Shown piece by piece: positions 40,720 to 52,215 of a stretch of 64,000 bases of DNA. The translations under genes and the position numbers were made by a program. The DNA comes from Peromyscus leucopus (lineage: Eukaryota > Chordata > Mammalia > Rodentia > Cricetidae): positions 60,380,660 through 60,444,659 of the forward strand of contig NC_051079.1 in the NCBI RefSeq assembly GCF_004664715.2, given 5' to 3'. Each line of letters starts with the position of its first letter. The first letter of the stretch is position 1. The notes below the pieces were generated by a model. It was not told where the DNA came from, did no database searches, and was given only the letters and a program-made list of their open reading frames with translations.

Positions 40720-41706
40720 GGACCTGAAATGCATTATTTCATGCTTTTCTGGCCTTGGGGATTTCTGGTTAAAAAAAATCTGAGGTTATTATGATATTCT
40801 TGCTTTGTGTGTGAGTTTGTGTTTTTCCTTTACAGCATTTATTATTGTATCTTTATTTTCTGTTCTTGGTATTTTGCCTATGGCAAATCACATGAAGGTT
40901 CTTCTTGGTGTTCCAAATGCATCCTTTGCATAGACACCAATTTATTTCTTTAGATCTGAGAGCCTTTCTACTATGAAATTATCTGATAATTATCTAATTA
41001 TTTTACATTCATCTCAGCTCTTTCTAGCACACGGATGATTCTAAGCCTTGGTATCCTAAATATATGCCATAATTCACAGAACTGTTGGTCATATTCTTTA
41101 AGATTTTTTGCTGTATATGTCCAAGCCTATTAGTGATTCAACTTTGTCCCCTTTCCTTAAAATCTGTTCTTCTGCAAGATCTTGTCTGCTGGGGATGTTT
41201 CTGATGAGATCCCACTAGACTGCCTCTTTCATGTACTTTATTTCTATTTGTTTCCTTTTCAGTGTTTTGATTTCTTTACTGAATGTTTCCTCAATGATTA
41301 TGACTTTCTCTTCCAACTTATATCTGTCTCACTCACTTTGGAAATGGTCTCACCAAGGAGCTGTAAAGACTTCTTTAGTTGCTCATTTGCTTATTTGAGA
41401 CTTTTAAGTGATAAGCAGCTTTTGAAATACGATTCTAAATTTCTTTTCAGACCTTGCCAAAATCTCAGTACTTGTAGCTCCCATGATAGGGGAGTTGAGA
41501 GAATGGGTACCTATTGTTGTGGCTTCTTGTTTCATATTGTGATTCTTGGTTGTGTTTTGTGCATTTGTGGGCATGAGTGTGTCTTCCAGTGTTAACTCTT
41601 TTGTTTTCCAACTTTAATTGGTTGTTTTCCATAATTCTATCTAAACGATGTGTCTTTGCTAAGAACTATGTTTCCTGTAGTGAGAGAGATGATATGGCGC
41701 CTGGTT
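40720..41706 (-). mobile_element. Possible ancient L1-type 3' UTR
   Basis: A T-rich plus strand with 'ttctggccttggggatttctgg', 'gtttttcctttacagcatttattattgtatctttattttctg', 'tctgttcttctgcaagatcttgtctgc', 'ctttactgaatgtttcctcaatgattatg' has the texture of a reversed ancient L1 3' UTR. A 137-codon frame (41182-41595) is rich in Cys, Phe and Leu, as expected for T-rich repeat DNA. Family uncertain. Confidence 0.35.
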
Positions 41707-41710
41707 ATAA

Positions 41711-41920
41711 AAGACTCTTTCTTTATTTTTTTATTTTTTTGAAGTTGTACTTTTATTTGAAAAACACATTGCAGAAATATATTTCATGACAAGCTATAAA
41801 ATTGAAACTACCATGTAAAATGAATTATCTTAGGAAAGCTATTAAAACAGGTGCATCTACTAGCCATGTTGGGAATAATGACAAAACACCAAATGGCTTC
41901 TTTCAGAAGACTCTTTTTTT
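41711..41920 (-). pseudogene. 5'-truncated retroposed mRNA 3' end (unknown source gene)
   Basis: The insert (about 41725-41906) read on the minus strand ends '...tttttcaaataaaagtacaacttc' followed by an A-rich tail with AATAAA (41757-41752) about 10 bases before it. It is flanked by near-identical aagactctttcttt (41711-41724) and aagactctttttttt (41907-41920). Polyadenylation signal, A tail and target-site duplication together mark an L1-mediated retrocopy of about 165 bases of a 3' UTR. I do not recognise the parent transcript. Confidence 0.72.
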
Positions 41921-42334
41921 TTAAATCACATCTGTGTTCTAGAGACAGTGAGTTTCACAGGTTGTTTAGAGCAAAGGACATAAGTGTCTAAATTTTTGAA
42001 TGAAAAGAAAATCAGCTTTGACTTAGAAAGTGTAGAAGGTGGAAGCATGAAACATAGCTGGGATATTTTAGATGTAAATCATAGAAGAGCAGAATTTTGT
42101 AGGCATAGAAATCAAAAGACAGTCATGTAGGTCTACTTTGACATAATAAAAATTAAAAATATTTGCTTAATAAAGCATAGACTAGGAGGTAGATTTAGGA
42201 AAATGACAACCATAAAGAATAATCAAACTATTAAAATGTTACACAAAAATAAAAGCAAATGCCATGAATTATAAAAAACAAATAAATAAACATAATAAAT
42301 GTAATGAAAGCACAAACATGCATATAAGCCAGCT
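41921..42334. other. No recognised feature
   Basis: A/T-rich; nothing supported. Confidence 0.4.
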
Positions 42335-42360
42335 GTCCAACCAACCAACCAACCAACCAG
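42335..42360. repeat. (CCAA)n microsatellite
   Basis: About six ccaa units. Confidence 0.95.
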
Positions 42361-42859
42361 CTAACACAGTCAAGAAAGAAGGTAATAGAAGAGAGATATA
42401 AATAAGATGTTAGAACTACTGGAGTAATAGCTCCTGCTCCTATCTGAAATTCTGTTTTTGGTTTTCAACACTTTTGGATTAGATTCGCAGAGGCATACCT
42501 GTATGAAATTTATCCATGGAGACTGATGACCTATCATGGGGTGGAGGAACCTCATAGTGGAATAGATCCCACTATTTCAGGTAGGAAGATATAAGGCTTT
42601 TTTTCTGTGTGCACTGGACTCACCCTTGGAGGCCAGGTGGCTGATAAGGCCCTTGTCCTGTAAGTGCCAGGTTCTGTATCGGATGTTGTAGTGAAGGTAC
42701 CATCCTGGCCCATGGCTGTTAAACTCTGAAGCAAGTCAGCTGGGAAGAAGCATTGTCCTGTGCTGCCAATCTGAATTAAGACCAGAGAGGGCTGAAAATG
42801 GAGCATATCTTATTAGATTTTATGTATTTATTGTGCATAAAACTCTTCCTGTTTGGTCA
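42361..42859. other. No recognised feature
   Basis: Two adjacent minus-strand frames (42552-42806 and 42370-42555) look protein-like but match nothing I know; left unassigned. Confidence 0.4.
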
Positions 42860-43166
42860 TACATACCTTTCTTTCTTTTTTTCCCATTCATTGAAAATAG
42901 ATACTTTTTCTCATATAATATATCCTGATAATGATTCACCCTCCCTCTACTCCTCCAAATTCTTTTCTACTTCCCTGCCATCTGTATCCACTCTCTTTCT
43001 GTCTTCATTAGAAAAAAAAAGAGCTGGTTTCCAAGAATAAACTATAAAAATATAATATAATAAGATACAAACTATCATATTTGAATTGAACAAGACAAAC
43101 AGAAGGAAAAGAGCCCAAGAGAAGGTACAAGAATCTGAGACCAGTCATATGTATACTCAAGAATCC

Positions 43167-43217
<51 letters not shown>

Positions 43218-43780
43218 TTGAAGCCACAATACATATACAGAGGACCTAGTACAGACCAGTACAAGGCCTATACTGGCTGCTTCACCCTCTGTGAGTCTGT
43301 GAGTTCATTTTGATTTAGAAGCCCTTGTGTTCTTGATGTCCTCCATCCCCTCTGGCTCTTAAACTCATTCTGCATTCCCTTTGCCCTGAGCCCTTATGGA
43401 GGGATTTGACAGAGACATCCCATTTAGGGATGAGCGTTCCAAGGTCTCTCACTCTCTGCATACCGTCTGACTGTGGGTCTCTCTGTATTTGCTCTCATCT
43501 GCTGTAGGAGGAGGAAGCTTCTCTGATGATGTGTGAGCAAGGCACTGATCTACCAGTATGGCAGAATGTCATTAGGAATTATTTAATTGCTATGTTCTTT
43601 TGGGAAAACAGTATTATTTGGTCTTATTTTAGGTCTCTGGGCTATCAATTCTCAGGTTCTTGGTCATCCAAGCAGTGCTGTGAATGGGTTCCACCATGTG
43701 GAGAGGGCCTCAAGTGTAATCCGATATTGGTTAGTTACCTTTTTATCATTCATGACAAAGCAGGTTCGTCTTCTAAAGCA
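42860..43780 (-). mobile_element. Lx-type L1 3' UTR
   Basis: Reverse Lx motifs: 'cccattcattgaaaatagatac', 'gacaaacagaaggaaaagagcccaagag', 'aaacttgaagccacaatacatatac', 'gatgtcctccatcccctctggctctt', 'ggaggaagcttctctgatgatg', 'gagcaaggcactgatctaccagtatggcagaatgtcattagg', 'gttcttggtcatccaagcagtgc'. An A40 run (43171-43210) interrupts it. Confidence 0.87.
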
Positions 43781-43992
43781 TGGGTACCAGTGAAATTAAA
43801 CTTTGTTCTAAAATTCAGTACAGTTAGGTGGTCCAACCCATCCCCCAAAAGGGGGCCTCAGAGGACGCCTTGAGACAAGCATGCTTAGATCTGAAATTGG
43901 AGTGGGGGCAACCCACTTCCACTGTCATCGTCTCAGTTAGCTCAAACAGCTCATTGTAATCAACCAATACCATGCCCATTTCCTACTGGAAC
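43781..43992. other. Not assigned
   Basis: Lies between two L1-derived pieces and may be L1, but I cannot support it. Confidence 0.3.
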
Positions 43993-44062
43993 TGCAGGTT
44001 GATTTTAGCAGCATAGCCATTTTCACAGTATTATATTAATTCTTCCAATAATGAGTAAGCCT
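43993..44062 (-). mobile_element. Small L1 ORF2 fragment
   Basis: 'gattttagcagcatagccattttcacagtattatattaattcttccaataatgagtaa' matches the reversed ORF2 stretch encoding the 'SMGRINIVKMA' neighbourhood in rodent L1s. Confidence 0.5.
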
Positions 44063-44859
44063 TCCCTTTACGATTTTGTCCAACATGGTTGCCATTCCCA
44101 CTGCAAACCTACACCCTAATTACCATAGACAATGGCTGAAATTAAAGGCTCAAAAAAAACAACAGGTACTTTAACTCTATCAATGAAAGAGTTAAATATC
44201 TGTAAATTGTCCAATGAATTCAGAAAACTTCCAGTTTGAGGCCAAAGACTAGGACATGCTATCCTGTACCAGAGTCTATGCCCGATAATCAGCAAGGCAG
44301 CAAAAAAAAAAAAAAAAAATGTTCTTTTATCCTATGCTAAAATATTCTCTTCTACACGTAGACACAAGGATGCTGAGAGTGATTCAAGAGGACAGAGTCA
44401 GGACATTCCCAGAGTAAGGAGACATTGTCTGAGGCTGAAGAGCAACCGTGAGGTAAGTGTAAGTTAAAAGCAAGGGATAGTGGAGAGGAAGAAAGAGACA
44501 TGAATATTTCCAAATAGAAGTGGCAGAAAGTGGTAACTAACTGGGCATGTGAAATACATGGATGGTAGGGAGTAAGATGACTGTGTTTCTGCTTTGGGTA
44601 CCTGAGTCTATGGCTGCTTGGTTCACCTAAATTTGAACTTAATCAAATTCGAGGACAAGATAGGAAGTAGAAAGTAAGCATTTCCCCTGGTAGTTTGTTA
44701 AAAAAAAAAAAACAAAAAAAAAAACTATTCCCTTAAATCTGGGAACCTTTGCCACTCTACTTTCTGCCATCTACCCCAGTCTGTGATCTCTGAAAGATTA
44801 CCAGCAACTTATGTGCAAGCCATCAGAAGCTTTATAGCAGAAAACAACTCTCTTCCTCC
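44063..44859. other. No gene; A runs at 44302-44319 and 44700-44724
   Basis: Only short A runs stand out. Confidence 0.4.
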
Positions 44860-45480
44860 CAGGTAAAATACGCTTTAATTCCATTTGCCTAAATGCCACC
44901 AAAGGAAAGAAGCCATTTAATTATTTGTTTTTTAAAACGTGTTTTTTTATTGCCTTTGCAAAGGTTTACAAGGAATACATCTAATGCTTAATTGCTTGTA
45001 GCTAGGGAATACAATTATTCTTCTGGAATCTACCAAATATTTATTGTGACTGCCTGAGCTGGGTTTCAGGTTCATACCATGAAGATTGAAACTAATTGAG
45101 CCCAAACCCCCAAAGCTATTAACTGATGCAGAGTCGCACTGAAAAGCAGGGGCTATATCAAGCCTGTGACACAGAGGGGGTGCTAATGCATTTTTCTGTG
45201 CTGCTACAAGAAAACTGATTGACAGAATGCATTCTTTATCACATAATTATCTATTTCTGTGTTGACCCATCTGGTCCCCTAAGCAGTGTGCTAATGCCAT
45301 CATAATATAATCAGACTAAATTGGTCTTCTGATGATCAATGGTTAATATAGTTTCAGATGAATTATTCTTATACTGTGCTGCTATTCGTCTGAAAACTCT
45401 AAACAGACAACAGATATTAACATTGCTTTCTCAATATTTGCATACATGCATAAGAAATCATAAAAATAGTTTCTTTCTTT
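44860..45480. other. Candidate conserved noncoding / enhancer-like segment
   Basis: Repeat-free, A/T-rich, and dense in homeodomain-type words: catttaattatttg (44925), gcttaattgcttg (44986), tgctaatgcat (45181), cataattatc (45242), gatcaatggttaat (45334). A complete TGATTGACAG (45216-45225), the composite site of PBX with MEIS/PREP, is present. A segment at 45038-45075 may descend from an L2 end. The role is inferred from motif content only. Confidence 0.4.
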
Positions 45481-46899
45481 TGATAGCATTTTTCACTTAG
45501 AATTACTCATACCTAAGCCCCTATGTAACTCCTCAGCTATCCCCAATATTTATGATAAATATAAAATTATCCCTGTTCTTCCTCACCAGTTCTCTACCTA
45601 AAACCAAACAGCTGCTCTCATTATTAGAGTGAAAGTATTAACAAGATGCAATTAATTAAGGAATTCTCAAAGAATAGTCATGCTTATTAAATCAAGAAAG
45701 GGGGAAGATCAAACAAAACCTTCCAGAATTGAGCAGAAAGGGGCTGTTGGCTGCAACAAAAGGAAACTCTCCTCTAAGGGAACGTCTTCTAGATTGTTCT
45801 CTGTAATCATTCTCTATCTCTAGATTCAGAATTCCACATTTCACCTGGCCTTATTCTGCAGACCATTCACGATGTTTGTTCTTCCCAGAGCCCACACCTG
45901 CCAAATCATTTTCCTACATAAACTTCTTTTATGGTTCCTCAATACCTATGATTTAAAGCTGATTTCATAGGAAAGCCTCAGGCTTCTATTTGTGTCCCCA
46001 TCTGTAGTTTTTATCAGTATGCCCTGCACACATTCAAAATTCTACCCAACCTAACACATTCTCTAGATCCCCAAGCACTCTAGACTCCACTTTGCCTGAG
46101 TCTTCAACATGATCCAATCCTCCAGTTCCTGGGAAATAGTTTGACATTATCAAAAAAAAGTTAAACACATGTATACCTGGTGGTTTAAAATTTTTATACA
46201 TAGAACTGTAACCAAGAATAATATATATGTGGCAAAAGGTATACACAAGAAATATCCATAATACTTTTATGAGAACCAAAGACTTGAGTGAGTAAATTAC
46301 TGTGTTTGAATCAAATGGAATTCTAAAGAACAATGAAACAGTTAAGAGTTAAAACACACAACAAAATGCCCACTCTTAAAATGTGGAATGAGATAATTTA
46401 ATAAAAAGAATACATGTGGTGTTATTTCCTTTAAATAAAATTAAAGCAAAAATAACTTGTAGTGTTGAATGTCAGAAGGGTTATGACTTTTAGGGAAGGA
46501 AAAGTAGTGACTAAAGAGAATCAAAATGGAGGCCCTTGGATATCCAGTAAGTTTCAGCACTGGATATAAAGAGTAATGGGATTTTTTTTTTTAATTTTTA
46601 TTTTTGGAGGTCAAAGCTAAGTATTATCTTTTCCATAATTCCCAGGTGATCTCTTGCATCCAGAAACAATTCTTTCTGCAGGTTCCCCATGGACCCGATG
46701 CCTCTAAACCTATTTTGTTCTTACTTTGACTCTGCTCCCAGAGTCTTTTCGTCACAAGTCTTTGAATTTTAGGTATAAGTATAACTCATCTAGCATAGGT
46801 TAAATAGTTCAAAAAAGTCTCTGATTAAACAAATTGAAAAGTTGGGGATAATGAGAAGAAAAGCAGGGCCTCTCCACTACTGGAACTACTGAAATCTGA
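45481..46899. other. No recognised feature
   Basis: A/T-rich; the 99-codon minus frame (46034-46333) has no known domain. A decayed L1 UTR between 46330 and 46500 is possible but not supported. Confidence 0.35.
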
Positions 46900-47480
46900 A
46901 TTGGGTTCACCCCTCAGCCCTGCAGTGATCCATAAGCAATTGTCCCTCTCACTTCTTACCCAGTTATGTACTATTTCGGCTTCTATTGTTGCCATCTTGT
47001 GAAACATGATGCAATATGCTGTGTGTTTCCAAATATTTTGAAGCAAGAACAAAACCACCTAGCAAATCAATCATGTTGCTACTTGCTGTGGTTGTGCCTC
47101 CAAAATGTCTCAGGGGCATAGTTCACAAAATGGTGCCACTGTGCCAGTTCCTGGAACTTGACAGTGATGTTGAGTCCTCAACCTGAGTTTTTCCAGGGTC
47201 AGGGAGCAGCACTGTCAAGGTCATCTATACTTAGCAGACTTGGACCTGCAGGAAATGTTTGTGTGCTTCTGCAGGGAAAATCCATCTTGTTGCCTTTTGC
47301 AGTTTGATGTGACTATGGTTCCAGCTTCCCGGGGGCATTTGTAAATTGTCTCAGAGCCATTTAAATGTGACTCTTTCTCGGTGCAAACAGCTCTCCTGAG
47401 GCTGAGGATTTTATAAAGTTGTTGAGCGGTACTAGAGGTTACATTCATAGTTCTCTAAGCTCAGGTCTGTCATCTTGTCG
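46900..47480. other. Repeat-free candidate conserved noncoding segment
   Basis: Even base composition and no recognised repeat. Short frames on the minus strand (46825-47058, 47221-47448) are not recognised. Called on texture only. Confidence 0.25.
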
Positions 47481-49954
47481 CCTGCCCCCACCCTCCCCAA
47501 CACAGGAGCTTCCTAAGGAAAAACTGTCATTCCCCATAGCAATTTTCCCATTGTACATAGTTGTCTCTTGACCTATTTCATAAAATATGGAACAGAGTAG
47601 CATCATTTTTTGTTCCCCTGGCTCAGTTTTTCAAAGAAGGTGGAATGGACAATTTTTCATATGAACCAGAAAGATGCTTTCTGCTTATAAAAGCCCAAGT
47701 TGTAGATATTTTCTTGACTGAACTCCAGCAATTAAAGAAAAAAAAATGACTTTCAAAGTTACTTGTAGCCACTATCCCCAAAAGTCTAGGAACATGTGTC
47801 TGGTAAGTAAGAGCTGATCTTCAGGCCATGTAATCAACCCTTTAGAAATGTCCACACAGACTTTCAACAGTACTGTTTCATCACTCTACTGCTGTGTCCC
47901 TAAGTCCTCACAAGCTCTTACTGCTTATTGTTATCTTGGCAGATGTAGAAACAATCTCAATGTTTCTTTATATCTGTTCCTTAGGAATACAGTAGTTTGA
48001 ATCCATTCAGTTTACATTAATCAACCCATGCACACATTATTTTTCAATCTACCTTTTGAATATAGCCCCTTGGTTGTAGTATTATTTCCAGGATATTTCA
48101 TCACAGAAGTTTACTCATATTGTTTGTTATTATCTTTTTTTAATTTTTTATTAACAGACCAAAAATTAGTCTTCCTTCAGACAGTAAAACTGAAGGATTT
48201 TCAATTCTGTTAAGCTATTATAACAAAACAAACCCCAAATTTCAATAGTTCAATGTAACAAGAACACATTCCATACTTATATCCCTGTATCTCTATGATT
48301 CTTATAAGAAGTGATATAGATATAGGCCCCTTTGGTGCTGGGAAGTACCATCTCCAGGTCTTTAAGACCTCTTACCCAATCAGTGGGAACAGGACAGAAA
48401 ACACTGAAGACACAATGCCTTTACAATAATCATCCTGTTGTATCTTTCTGTGGGTACCTCCCAGTAATGGCACAAGGTAATGAGAAGCTAAACATGAAGC
48501 TTCAGTGGACAATTAGTCAATTCTATCATAGTGCCATGACACCAGTGCTCAAAAGTAGCCTTCAGCCCTTTAGTGAGTAATAACATTCTCTACTTACAAC
48601 TTCATTCACAATTTAGTAAAAACACATTGATATATATGCCATAGTATTAGGCCCCCAAAACATAAACATTTGATCCCATTTGATCCTTTTTCACAAGTGT
48701 CTTGAATTTTCTCATTAAGTAAAACAAAGAAATCTGTTCAAGAAAAGAATTTCATGAGCATCAGTATCTCATATTCTTAGTAAGTAAAGAACTTATATAT
48801 AATTATTAAATATATAAGTGATTAAAATGCTGAGAAAGAATTATTGGGGAATATGGTAGGAACGGGATTTAGTTGGGAGGGAATATTGAATACTGGGTAG
48901 AGAGATTTTATATGAAATTAATCTTAGATGGTTGACTCCTTGAACTGGCTCCTCTTCAAAAATAATTTTTAATGTCTAGGCACCCACTTTAAAAAGTCTT
49001 TCACTCTGGATTCACATGAATAGGCTTTTTTAGAAATTCAACAAATTCACATATGCATTCAACTTATAGCTTAGACATGTATGTTTTTAGTAAATTCAAG
49101 TCCAATTTAAAATTATTTTATTTAATATTAAAACAAAGTGTTAATTGTTATGTTAGGGGTTATTGTAATTTCAGTGTGTAATTAATGAGATGGAGAACAG
49201 ACTAGCCTTTGCAAAGGGTCAGGATAGGGGAGGGGGTCTTGACTACAAAAGAAAAACATGACAAAATTTAACAAGAAGGAGGAGTATTTGGGGATGTTGA
49301 TGGGGGAATATACGGCTTTACCTAGTTGTCACAATTCATAAAAAAAGATCCCAGAAGAGAGTGAATTTTAAAAGCATGTATGAATTTTAATAGATATCAT
49401 TAATTCCCAACCCCTTTTTTTTGAAGCTATCCCTTTTCCTTCTGAAACTCTAAATCTTATATATTTTCAAGGAATTCTTTTTTAAAAAATAGAACAACTT
49501 TCTTTTGGAAAATTGTCTTCAGTAATGTTACCAGAATTTTCCACAAATCACTTCTCTATATCAATTAGATTGAGGCACTAAAAATTTAAAAGTAAATATT
49601 TTATGTTGCTTAGTTGAAATGTTTACCTTCTTCCTATATAATAGACTAGCATTTTAAAAAAATAAAGTATAAATTAAACAAATGACATAGAAAATGATAG
49701 CCTGCCACAAAAGGGGAAAATAGGCTTAGACATTATTTTAGTGTGTTATCATCCACAGATTATCATTTTAAAAATTATTTAAGTAATAACTATTAGATCA
49801 GAACAGTAGATACTGCTCTGCAAGACATCAATTTTTAAATATGTTTCACCTCTTCTCATATTCTGTATGTATCACAAGTTTTATAACCAAATTAAGTTCC
49901 TTTGTCTGAGGTGTTGCATTGATGTGTGTGTGTTGGTCAACTTTTTATCATTAT
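47481..49954. other. About 2.5 kb without a supported feature
   Basis: Mostly A/T-rich. A weak ancient-LTR-like stretch at about 48205-48290 ('ttaagctattataacaaaacaaacccc') is noted but not called. Confidence 0.4.
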
Positions 49955-50385
49955 GAAAGATTTATTCAAATATTTACAAGAGGAAGCATTTATTTTGATT
50001 AATATTTTTAAGGGGTTTCATTTTATAATCTCTGATCTATTGTTTTGGGCCTACAATGGGACCGAATGTATGAGTGAGAACAGATGGTTGTAATCTAAAG
50101 CTGCTTGACTCAGGGTAGCCAGGATGCAAAACAGAGACTTGGAGAACAGAAAAGAGACCAGAAGCAAACATGTTCCAGGGATTTACTTCTCCACACTGGG
50201 CCACATCTCCTAAGAGTTCATTCAGCTGTGAAGTTACCAGTGGGTTAATCCATGGAAGTGCGCAGCATCTTCATGATCCAACCACTTCTCAAGAGCAACT
50301 CTTAACACACTTGTACTGAAGTTCAAGAAATGAATCTTTAGAAAATATTCTGTATTCAAACCATGAGAAAGTGTGAACAAACACT
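49955..50385 (-). mobile_element. MaLR-type LTR, decayed
   Basis: Reverse MaLR order: 'cttgactcagggtagccaggatgcaaaacagagacttggagaac', 'gggatttacttctccacactgggccacatctcctaagagttc', 'gggttaatccatggaag', and the terminal 'ttctgtattcaaaccatgag' (reversed LTR start). Confidence 0.65.
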
Positions 50386-51147
50386 TTGCAGAGCTGATGC
50401 CATAAAACTAGTCAATGCTAGCAGCCACATCACTAAGTGATCATTCCATAATCAAAGTATTACCTGCCTGGCTTGCAAATGTTCATTGCCTAAGTCTATT
50501 ATTCCAAGTCCTTTAAGAGGCTTTACAGTACCTGACTAGAGGCATAGGCTCAGGTCTGGCAAACTTTGCTTCAGTTACACAAATAGTGACAGCCAATTAG
50601 TAAGTATTCCACTTATCACAGTCTAAGTTGCCAGCCCTACAGATCATCATGACAGGAGGAATTACTGAGTAAATGAAGTGATTCAAGATGGTCTATAGAA
50701 AGACTCTAGCCACAAAAGAATCTCCTCTGATCTACCGTTTGACATGGATAATTCAGTATGTTCATTCCATCTTTCTGTTGACCTTGTGACTTCTGTGATG
50801 TATGTAATCCTATAGACAGCAAAGGCATCATCGGAGAGGGTACCCTGTCAGTTCTCTGATGGTGGGTGGAAGGCAGAGAAGAATTTCCAATAACTCTTAA
50901 CTGAATGAGCAAATACATGGGAACAGAGGGGGAAAGCATTTAGACATTGAGATCTGAGATGAAATCAAAAGAAGGGATTATGGAAAGAAAGGAGGAGGAG
51001 CTATATTTTGAAACAAAATAGGAAGAAAATGGATGGTAATGTATTTAGCATATTCTGTGGTTTATCATTGATTTACCAAGGCACTGTATAATCATATAAA
51101 CAAGGGACATTAAACAGACTAATCAGGGTATATTTAGGTATTTAGAA
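50386..51147. other. No recognised feature
   Basis: Nothing supported. Confidence 0.4.
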
Positions 51148-51188
51148 GTATATATATATGTATATATATTCATATGTATATATGTATG
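51148..51188. repeat. (TA)n-rich microsatellite
   Basis: Imperfect TATG/TA units preceding the L1 3' end. Confidence 0.85.
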
Positions 51189-51345
51189 TAACAACAATTA
51201 ATGAAAAAGAGGCCATAAAAGAGAGCAAGGGGGGTATATGGGTTTGGAGAGAGGAAATAGATGGGATAAATGATGTCATTGTATCATAGCCTCAACAAAT
51301 AATAATTAGAAATAATCAAAAAATAATAATCTTGATTCAACAGGA
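51186..51345 (+). mobile_element. L1 3' end (short)
   Basis: 'tatgtaacaacaattaatgaaaaagaggccat..aaagagagcaaggggggtatatgggtttggagagagg' and 'aaatgatgtcattgtatcatagcctcaacaaa' match the last about 150 bases of rodent L1 3' UTRs. Strongly 5'-truncated. Confidence 0.85.
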
Positions 51346-51819
51346 AATAATTATATAATCTTTAATTTAGACACTTTTTCATTAAATGCATTTTTGCTTT
51401 CAAATCAGAAACTCAGAGATGGAAAAAATATAATTCTTAATTAAGTATATTATTGGATCAGTCAGGTATTCATGACATTTGAAAATCTAATCTAATTGAC
51501 CATTCTGTGTTGAACATTCACTGAATGCTTACCATGCTGAAGCGTATTTTAAAATAGCTACTACTTTTCCTCTTCTTCCATAAAAAAGTCTCTGTGTACT
51601 ATGGTTTCCACACACATGACTCCACAAGAAATGCCCTTTGTGATGCTTCGTCTTCAATATCAACTAGACTGGATTCGAATCACCATGGAAACACAATTCT
51701 GAGTGGTATCTCTAAAGATGATTTCAGAGAGAAATTTGACAGAATACAGAAACCTCACCCTGGATGTGGGCTGTACCGTTGGGGAGGTGGAATCTCAGGC
51801 TGGATGAAAAGGCAGAAGT
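51346..51819. other. No recognised feature
   Basis: Nothing supported. Confidence 0.4.
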
Positions 51820-51998
51820 CGGGTGGAAAATTGGCCCAGTAGGTAAAGGCTTGATACCAAGCCTGAAGACCTGATTCAATCCCCAGAACCCATGTGGTAG
51901 AAGAAGAATATCTGCTGTTACAAGTTATCCTCTTATCTCCACAAATGGTCTGTGATATGCACGCCCCCCACAGACACAACTAAATGTAATTTTTAAAA
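51820..51998 (+). repeat. B3-like SINE (B2 family)
   Basis: 'ggcccagtaggtaaaggcttgataccaagcctgaagacctgattcaatccccagaacccatgtggtagaag', 'tacaagttatcctcttatctccac', and an A/T tail. The very first bases are decayed. Confidence 0.8.
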
Positions 51999-52059
51999 TT
52001 TAACGCAAAACTTTGTAGCATCAGAATTCATCCTCCACCCTCTCTCTCTCTCTTCTTCC

Positions 52060-52215
52060 TTATTGTTGACACAATGTACCCAGTCACCTCACTTTTTTTG
52101 CTTCTTCTCCACCATGGTGGGCTGTACTCTTTAAGTCAAAATAAAATTTTCCTTTCTGAAGTTCCTCCTTGCCAGGTGTTTGCTCATGGGAACATGAAGA
52201 TTGATACACTCCCTA
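52060..52215 (+). mobile_element. ORR1/MT-like MaLR LTR, 3' end
   Basis: 'tctccaccatggtgggctgtactctttaagtcaaaataaaattttcctttctgaagttcctccttgccaggtgtttgctcatgg' is the usual R/U5 end with an AATAAA signal. Confidence 0.65.

Noticed and set aside
41182..41595. 137-codon Cys/Phe-rich frame as a small secreted protein
   Set aside because: Lies in T-rich DNA that resembles reversed ancient L1 UTR; T-rich DNA yields Phe, Leu and Cys codons without selection.
42370..42806. Adjacent minus-strand frames as a processed pseudogene
   Set aside because: They look protein-like but I could match neither to a family and see no A tail or target duplication.
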